Assembly (NCBI GenBank): GCA_025056955.1 | Contig: JANWYL010000090.1 | Coordinates: 1-11,168, forward strand | DNA length: 11,168 nucleotides | Source of the DNA: Sandaracinaceae bacterium | GTDB taxonomy: Bacteria > Myxococcota_A > Polyangia > Polyangiales > Sandaracinaceae | Direction of reading: 5' to 3' | Shown here: one piece after another, positions 6,741 to 11,168 of the stretch | Layout of the letters: every line of letters starts with the position of its first letter | Numbering within the stretch: position 1 is the first letter of the stretch | Translations under genes and position numbers: made by a program | The notes under the pieces: model-generated | Database searches by the model: none | Told to the model about the DNA's origin: nothing | What the model saw: the letters and a program-made list of their open reading frames with translations, nothing else

Positions 6741-9215
6741 GTTTGGGCTGGTTGCATAAAACTCATGTGGGACGGTATAAGGGACGATTGATTGGGTGTA
6801 AAGCGGTGGTATCGATGGGTGAGTCACTGTGGCCTCAATGGAATAGGTGCCAAGCTGAGAAAGGTGTAGGCCTGCCTCAAAAATGCCTGGTGCCACTGGT
6901 TTAAGGGTGATGACATGGCTTGATGAAGGTGATGACTCGATTGGTCCTTTGACAACCGCCTTGGCTTCAACCTCACTCCATAGGGAATTGTCCAGATGAT
7001 CGGGTGATAGGGAAAGGTGAACGTGGAGGGTGTCTCCATCAGTTATCACGCGCAGAGAAAGGGGAGAATCGCTTGCTTGAGGCTGCTCAAGGCGAATGAG
7101 GGAGGCAAAAAAGCGGGCGGCCATGGGCCATCCCAAAAGGGAGCTGGACCACGCACCTTCAAGGTCGCTTGCCCACATCCAAATGCGGCCTTGATTCCAC
7201 TTGCGCTCTGCGAGGATGGGATCGCCTCTTTCGCTCCTTAGGAGGATGCTTGCGGATTGGCGGAGTTCAGTAAGCACGTAGCCCTTAAGGGGTGGGGGCG
7301 TTGCAAACTCTTGGGGGAGGGTGCGGGTGGACTCGATTCGGAAGCGCCCTTCGATCCAGTCGCTTTGGCTTTGCGAGAGTGCTTCTCGCAGGAAAATGCG
7401 GGGGAGGTTTGAGGGGTCAGCAGTGAAGTAGAGGCGGCCCCCCCCTCGGTCGGCAATCTCAGCAAGCATGTGGCGGTTGACGTCAGTGCCGACGCCCACA
7501 GCAGTGAGGGTGATGCCATCGGCCCGCATGGCGGAAACGAGCTCTGGGATGCCTTGCTCTTGGCTTTGCCCGTCGGTGAGAAGAACGGTGTGGCGGATGG
7601 GGGCGCGAGAGCGCAAAAGGTCCTGGTAAGCCGCTTGGAGGGCGGGCAAAATCGCAGTGCCCCCGCGGGGTGCCAGGCGACCGATATCGCGCAAAATGCC
7701 AACACGGTTTGAAGCGCTTTGGAGGGGCACGATCCGTTCTGGCACTGTGTCAAAGCCGATGACCAGGAGCTCGTCTGAGCTGCCAAGGGCTTCGGCAGCG
7801 GCGCGCGCGGCTTCTTTGGCAAGCTCCATCTTTGGGCCTGCCATCGACCCAGAACGGTCAATGACCAAGGCCAAGGCTCGGCTTGGTCGGTCCATCATGC
7901 GGCGACCCGAAGGCGAAAGGGGCAGAAGGGGCTCTAGGCCGCTGCCTTTCCAGCCCAAGGGGCCGTGGCTTCGAGGGCCAGCGCTCAGCCAAATCAAGGC
8001 GCCTCGGCCGAGCGCATGGATCAGGGCCCGCTCTGTGGCGGGGGATATGTCGGCTGAGGAAGCATCGGAGAGGACAATCAGGTCAAAAGGGGAAAAGCCA
8101 GAGGACTCGGTTGGGAGGTTGCGCAAAGGGCGAAGCTCGACCTCAAAACCGGCTGCTTTGATGAGGTGGGCAAAGTCTTCAAGGCGAGATGGCTCAAAAG
8201 CGGCAAGCAAGGCTTTGGGACGATCCTCAATCCGCAATGGAGTCAGAACTTCATTGTTTTCGGAAATGGCATCGCTTGAAGGCTCGAGGGGCTCGAGGCG
8301 TGCACGGAGCTGGGCCTCACCGGCATGGGTGGAGTGCATGCGAAAGGTGTATTCAGAAGGGCCGGGGTTAAGCTCAGTTTCGATGGGGGGTGGTGCGGGC
8401 GCGATCTTTGGTGAAAGATCAAGGTGAAGGCGTATTTTTGCTTTGGTGTTAGACCATACGCCAACTTTTGCATCGAATAGGTTTCCTGCACGGATGCGAT
8501 CGGGGACAGAGATGTGACGCAGTGAAAGCTCGGAGCGTGTGGATGGAGAGATGGGTGTGACGTGAATGGGAATGCCTTTTTGTGCAAGGGAGGCGGCTTC
8601 AACCATGGCGCTTCCCTTGGTTTCAATGCCATCGCTTAGCAGCCATATGCGTGGGCTTTGCCCTGGCACCAAGCCCAGGTGAGCCATGCGCAAGGCAGCG
8701 GCAATGTCGGTTGATGGTGGATTGGTGATGGGTGGAAGCTCGAGCTCACCTGGGGTGTTTGGCAGAGGAACAGGGGTTGGGTGACTGCCAAAAGCGATAA
8801 GGGTGACTGAGTTGATGGAGGAGGCCCCCTTCAATGCAGAAAGCAGGGAGCGTATTTTGGAAGTGATTTCAAGCCGACCTTCTTCCGAGATCGAGGCCGA
8901 TGTGTCGGCAAGAATTACAAGGGAAAGCCCATGTTCTCTAGAGCGCATTGAGGGATCTGCGGCGGAAGCAATGAGAAGGGAAAAGAGAGCAATCCGAATC
9001 AAGGCGAGGGGGATTCGCACCCGAGTGGATGCACCATCAAGGCTCAACAAGGCAAAGAAGAGAAGAGGCAAAAGGGCTGCAAGCCAAAGCCAAGCAGGGC
9101 GAAAAAAAAGGATGGGCAAATTCAACCCATTGGTGATCACAAGGTGAATGAGCCAAGCGATCAGGATGGTGGAAAAAAAGAGGAGGAATGGAGGTAGAAG
9201 TTTTTTCGATTTCAC
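6561..9215 (-). CDS. Large membrane protein with two VWA domains and a GATase1-like fold
   Basis: An inner membrane protein of 884 residues with most of its mass on the periplasmic side. Three N-terminal membrane helices (about 6-27, 41-58, 67-84) precede the first VWA domain, with MIDAS residues D104, S106, S108, T169 and D195. A beta-rich linker follows, then a class I amidotransferase-like segment (about 333-430, FDLIVLSD and GWKGSGLEPLLPL). The second VWA domain has D453, S455, S457 (DRSGSM), T520 and D548 (LLTDG). After it come WNQGRIWMWASDLEGAWS (673-690), an immunoglobulin-like stretch and a C-terminal helix (861-877) ending LLRRIIR. Both metal sites look intact. There is no cysteine in the protein, so the amidotransferase-like part cannot be a Cys-dependent enzyme. 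The architecture is known, but its substrate is not. GTG start, overlapping the upstream stop by 4 nt (GTGA). Confidence 0.88.
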   Translation of the reverse strand: MKSKKLLPPFLLFFSTILIAWLIHLVITNGLNLPILFFRPAWLWLAALLPLLFFALLSLDGASTRVRIPLALIRIALFSLLIASAADPSMRSREHGLSLVILADTSASISEEGRLEITSKIRSLLSALKGASSINSVTLIAFGSHPTPVPLPNTPGELELPPITNPPSTDIAAALRMAHLGLVPGQSPRIWLLSDGIETKGSAMVEAASLAQKGIPIHVTPISPSTRSELSLRHISVPDRIRAGNLFDAKVGVWSNTKAKIRLHLDLSPKIAPAPPPIETELNPGPSEYTFRMHSTHAGEAQLRARLEPLEPSSDAISENNEVLTPLRIEDRPKALLAAFEPSRLEDFAHLIKAAGFEVELRPLRNLPTESSGFSPFDLIVLSDASSADISPATERALIHALGRGALIWLSAGPRSHGPLGWKGSGLEPLLPLSPSGRRMMDRPSRALALVIDRSGSMAGPKMELAKEAARAAAEALGSSDELLVIGFDTVPERIVPLQSASNRVGILRDIGRLAPRGGTAILPALQAAYQDLLRSRAPIRHTVLLTDGQSQEQGIPELVSAMRADGITLTAVGVGTDVNRHMLAEIADRGGGRLYFTADPSNLPRIFLREALSQSQSDWIEGRFRIESTRTLPQEFATPPPLKGYVLTELRQSASILLRSERGDPILAERKWNQGRIWMWASDLEGAWSSSLLGWPMAARFFASLIRLEQPQASDSPLSLRVITDGDTLHVHLSLSPDHLDNSLWSEVEAKAVVKGPIESSPSSSHVITLKPVAPGIFEAGLHLSQLGTYSIEATVTHPSIPPLYTQSIVPYTVPHEFYATSPNLDLLRALAKTTGGSIIESDLSPLLKTGRAPDRYENLLPWLLLGALGLFVLEVLLRRIIR

Positions 9216-11107
9216 CTTCTTGCCTCCAATCGATCGATCCAGATGCTTACGAGCAACAGAAGAGCAGAGGCGAGAAGCAAAATGAGCCAGAGCGGAAAAA
9301 AAGAAGGGGGTTGAGATGGCGTTGATTTTGGGGGTGAGCTTGGTGGTGGCGAAGGGAGAGCGCTTTTGAGATTTGACTCGCGTTCATCCGTTTGAATGGA
9401 AAAAAGCATGGTTTGCGATGGTGAAAGCAGTTCATAAATGCCCGAATGGTCAAGGCGCAGGGAGAGGATTCCATGGTGAGTGGTCAAGGTGGTCTTGGGT
9501 GAATCAGGGAGCTGGCGCAGGGTGACAATTTCGGAATTGAATGGGATGCGAAAGTCTTCACCTGCACGAAACGAGAGGCTTTGTTGAAGGGGATCTGGAG
9601 CCAACAATTCGATCGCACCGTGGATCAGAAGGGGCCAAGCCGCACGCATTGGAAGATCGCTCTCTCGTACGTCAAAGCCAATCACCCAAAAGCGTTGGCC
9701 AGCACGGATTCCAGAAACGAGGAGAGCACCCTTTGGATCAGCACCAAGAATCTGGTCACTGGATTCAAGGGAAGGAGGATGGGCACGGGCGATATTGACC
9801 TCGTGGAGAGCAAGGTGTGCCAAAAGGGGGTGGGTGCGGTCGACAAAGGCAAAGCGTGGTGATTCGAGCGGATGATCACAGGCAAACCAAGGCTGAGGTG
9901 AGTGGCATGGGTGAATGGCGACCCATGGGATGGTTGGGGGAGATGGGGGGAGATAGCGATCGAAAAGGATGATGTCGAATGATGGTGGATGGGTAATGTT
10001 GAGATATTGTTCTGGTGATATTGAAACAACCTCGATATTTGTGTCGACTTGAAGCACAGCATCGACGAAAAAATTGGCCTCTTCAGGAGGTGAAACGTGG
10101 AGCACTTTTCGGGTGCGACGCGGTGGGATGGCGGTAAAAGATCGGTTGTCAATGCCAAGCGCATCGATGGGAGAAGAGCGATCATGGAAGGTGATCCGCG
10201 ATTCAAAGAAGGTTGCATCAGGTGCGGAGAGGGTGATGAGGCGGCGAACTCGTTTGCCAGAACCGATGGTGAACGTGTCTTTCCATCTGAGAAGGCCACG
10301 CTCAAGGATGAGGAGATCGATTGAAGCGTCTTGGGAAGCGAAACTTTGAATTTCAACAATCAGGTTGGCTTCACGAGGGTTGCTGATGGAGCGTCGTGCA
10401 CCAAAAGCGGTGATTGCAATGTTGTCCATTGGCTCCCCAAGGTGATGGATGTGAATGGTTTCTGGCTTGGCACCTGAGTTGGTGTTGGGTGTTGCAAAAG
10501 GGTGGTCGGTATAAACCTCGATCGCACAGGATGGGGCTTTGGTGCAAAGGGCCTTGGCCAAATCGATGGCCTCTTCGATGTTGGCCGTGCCGTCTGTGCC
10601 TTGGGCACGATTGAGGGTGTTGAGGGTGGATTCGGGGTCGAGCCCTGGGTGGGCAAGGAGGATGGGGTGGGCTTTGGCCAAAACCAGTGCAGAGCGAGAT
10701 GAAGGTGAGAGGCCGCGGATGGCGGAAGCGATTTCGGCCTTCGCCCAATCGAAGCGGGAAATCGCCTGGTTTTTGATGGTGGCTTGCATCGAAGCGCTCG
10801 CATCGAGAAGGAAAACGACGAGAGAGGGAGAAGGTGTTTCTGAAACGAATTCCGGCTTGGCCATGCCGAGAGCCAAAGAGAGGGCCACTGACCACGCCAC
10901 AAAGAGCGCGAGCAGGCGTTTGGGGCGCCTCATGTTTTTGCGGCGAGCGCCAAGGGCCGAAAGCCCTTGAAGGGGGATGAGGCTTGGAAGCACAACCACC
11001 TTGGGTTTGGGGCGGAAAAGGTGCAAAAAGAAAATGAGCAAGGCCGCAATCCCAAAGGCGACCCCCACCTTTTCAAAGCTCCATCCGGCCCATCGAATTC
11101 CGTGCAC
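9212..11107 (-). CDS. BatA-like VWA-domain membrane protein
   Basis: A membrane-anchored VWA protein of 631 residues. The N-terminus matches the aerotolerance regulator (BatA) N-terminal type: helix 1 (about 14-31), the stretch HLFRPKPKVVVLPSLIPLQ, a basic loop (RRKNMRRPKR, 55-64) and helix 2 (about 65-81). The VWA domain follows directly with DASASM (D102, S104, S106), T174 and D201. Later segments HPLLAHLALHEV and GFDVRESDLPMRAAWPLL are typical of this long BatA-like group. A Pro/Ser linker (586-601) leads to a C-terminal helix (605-623) and a basic tail, so the body is predicted periplasmic. It has exactly four cysteines, in two close pairs (188/194, 401/410), which suits disulfides there. 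In related genomes such genes sit beside moxR and DUF58 genes, and none is visible here. The start is GTG: an in-frame TAA lies just upstream and no Shine-Dalgarno is seen. Confidence 0.87.
   Translation of the reverse strand: MHGIRWAGWSFEKVGVAFGIAALLIFFLHLFRPKPKVVVLPSLIPLQGLSALGARRKNMRRPKRLLALFVAWSVALSLALGMAKPEFVSETPSPSLVVFLLDASASMQATIKNQAISRFDWAKAEIASAIRGLSPSSRSALVLAKAHPILLAHPGLDPESTLNTLNRAQGTDGTANIEEAIDLAKALCTKAPSCAIEVYTDHPFATPNTNSGAKPETIHIHHLGEPMDNIAITAFGARRSISNPREANLIVEIQSFASQDASIDLLILERGLLRWKDTFTIGSGKRVRRLITLSAPDATFFESRITFHDRSSPIDALGIDNRSFTAIPPRRTRKVLHVSPPEEANFFVDAVLQVDTNIEVVSISPEQYLNITHPPSFDIILFDRYLPPSPPTIPWVAIHPCHSPQPWFACDHPLESPRFAFVDRTHPLLAHLALHEVNIARAHPPSLESSDQILGADPKGALLVSGIRAGQRFWVIGFDVRESDLPMRAAWPLLIHGAIELLAPDPLQQSLSFRAGEDFRIPFNSEIVTLRQLPDSPKTTLTTHHGILSLRLDHSGIYELLSPSQTMLFSIQTDERESNLKSALPSPPPSSPPKSTPSQPPSFFPLWLILLLASALLLLVSIWIDRLEARR
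9223..9227 (-). promoter_or_regulatory. Ribosome binding site GGAGG for the double-VWA gene
   Basis: On the minus strand GGAGG lies 7 nt before the GTG at 9215, within the last codons of the upstream gene. It supports a GTG start and translational coupling of the two VWA genes. Confidence 0.85.
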
Positions 11108-11115
11108 GATTTATT

Positions 11116-11135
11116 TTATTTATGGTTATTTATGG
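11116..11135. repeat. Perfect 10-bp tandem repeat, AT-rich, at the BatA-like start
   Basis: TTATTTATGG is repeated twice head to tail at 11116-11125 and 11126-11135, with a partial copy (TTATT) at 11111-11115. On the minus strand this reads as two copies of CCATAAATAA directly before the GTG at 11107. It is the most AT-rich short block near the VWA genes and supplies stop codons in all minus-strand frames. It may be part of a promoter or a site bound by a regulator. Confidence 0.7.
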
Positions 11136-11168
11136 CTCAGGAGTCTTCCGTGGATGAGAAGGCGGATG
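11132..11168 (+). CDS. Possible N-terminus of a divergent gene, cut by the window end
   Basis: An ATG at 11132 opens a plus-strand frame reading MAQESSVDEKAD with no stop before the window ends. The hydrophilic composition would fit a true N-terminus, but 12 codons prove little and there is no Shine-Dalgarno. The alternative is the 3' end of a minus-strand gene: the three minus frames end at 11137-11139, 11130-11132 and 11126-11128, so the last codons of an upstream DUF58-type gene could lie here instead. Confidence 0.2.
   Translation, partial: MAQESSVDEKAD

Noticed and set aside
7657..8427. A 256-codon plus-strand open frame opposite the double-VWA gene.
   Set aside because: Very rich in Arg, Ser and Ala with no motif. 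It lies opposite the second VWA domain and GATase-like segment, which are certain.
9682..10902. About 400 codons of an alternative minus-strand frame within the BatA-like gene, interrupted by only one stop (near 10360).
   Set aside because: I considered a frameshifted or overlapping gene, but the annotated frame reads continuously through all expected BatA-like motifs, and the alternative product (Ser, Pro and His rich) has none.
1..11168. Signs of a mobile or defence system, such as transposase, integrase, CRISPR repeats, toxin-antitoxin pairs or tRNA-associated sites.
   Set aside because: Nothing of the kind is visible. All large frames belong to efflux, rRNA modification or VWA membrane protein families. 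MoxR/VWA-type genes can occur in defence-like ternary systems, but no ATPase partner is present here to support that.

Overview
The window looks like chromosomal sequence from a moderately GC-rich Gram-negative bacterium. It encodes a complete inner membrane–periplasm–outer membrane efflux system, and its GC content by eye is in the mid to upper 50s percent. Protein style, with an FtsJ/RlmE-type rRNA methyltransferase and paired large VWA membrane proteins, would fit a deltaproteobacterial or Myxococcota-like lineage. That placement is inference, and no rRNA or single-copy marker here settles it.

Layout. (1) Positions 1-363 hold no convincing gene. This is an AT-richer leader with several short inverted repeats and a cluster of GGTT/AACC half-sites. 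(2) Positions 364-5955 (+) are a compact three-gene RND efflux operon: TolC/CzcC-type outer membrane factor, CzcB-type membrane fusion protein, and CzcA-type heavy-metal RND pump. Stop and start codons overlap (8 nt, then 1 nt), so translation is probably coupled. The pump keeps the Asp/Asp/Glu set in TM4 that marks divalent-cation (Zn/Co/Cd/Ni-type) HME-RND pumps and separates them from Cu/Ag CusA. (3) Positions 5967-6740 (+) encode an RlmE/FtsJ 23S rRNA 2'-O-methyltransferase, 11 nt downstream of the pump, so possibly read from the same transcript. (4) Positions 11107-6561 (-) are a convergent two-gene unit of VWA-domain membrane proteins: a BatA-like protein followed by an 884-residue protein with two complete MIDAS motifs. 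They overlap by 4 nt (GTGA), and an excellent Shine-Dalgarno precedes the second. (5) At the right edge is an AT-rich 10-bp tandem repeat and a possible start of a divergent plus-strand gene.

The efflux genes should form one trans-envelope complex exporting metal cations from periplasm or cytoplasm to the outside. The two VWA proteins probably work together at the periplasmic face of the inner membrane, as Bat/MoxR-associated VWA proteins are thought to, but their substrate is unknown. The two units meet tail to tail. The last 59 codons of rlmE plus its stop lie antisense to the C-terminal coding region of the 884-residue VWA gene.

I see no rRNA, tRNA, CRISPR array, insertion sequence or phage gene, and nothing that I can defend as a wholly new system. 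The points most worth a second look are the 180-bp codon-aligned antisense overlap, the half-site cluster upstream of the efflux genes, the His cluster in the pump loop, the cysteine-free double-VWA protein, and the tandem repeat at the right edge.
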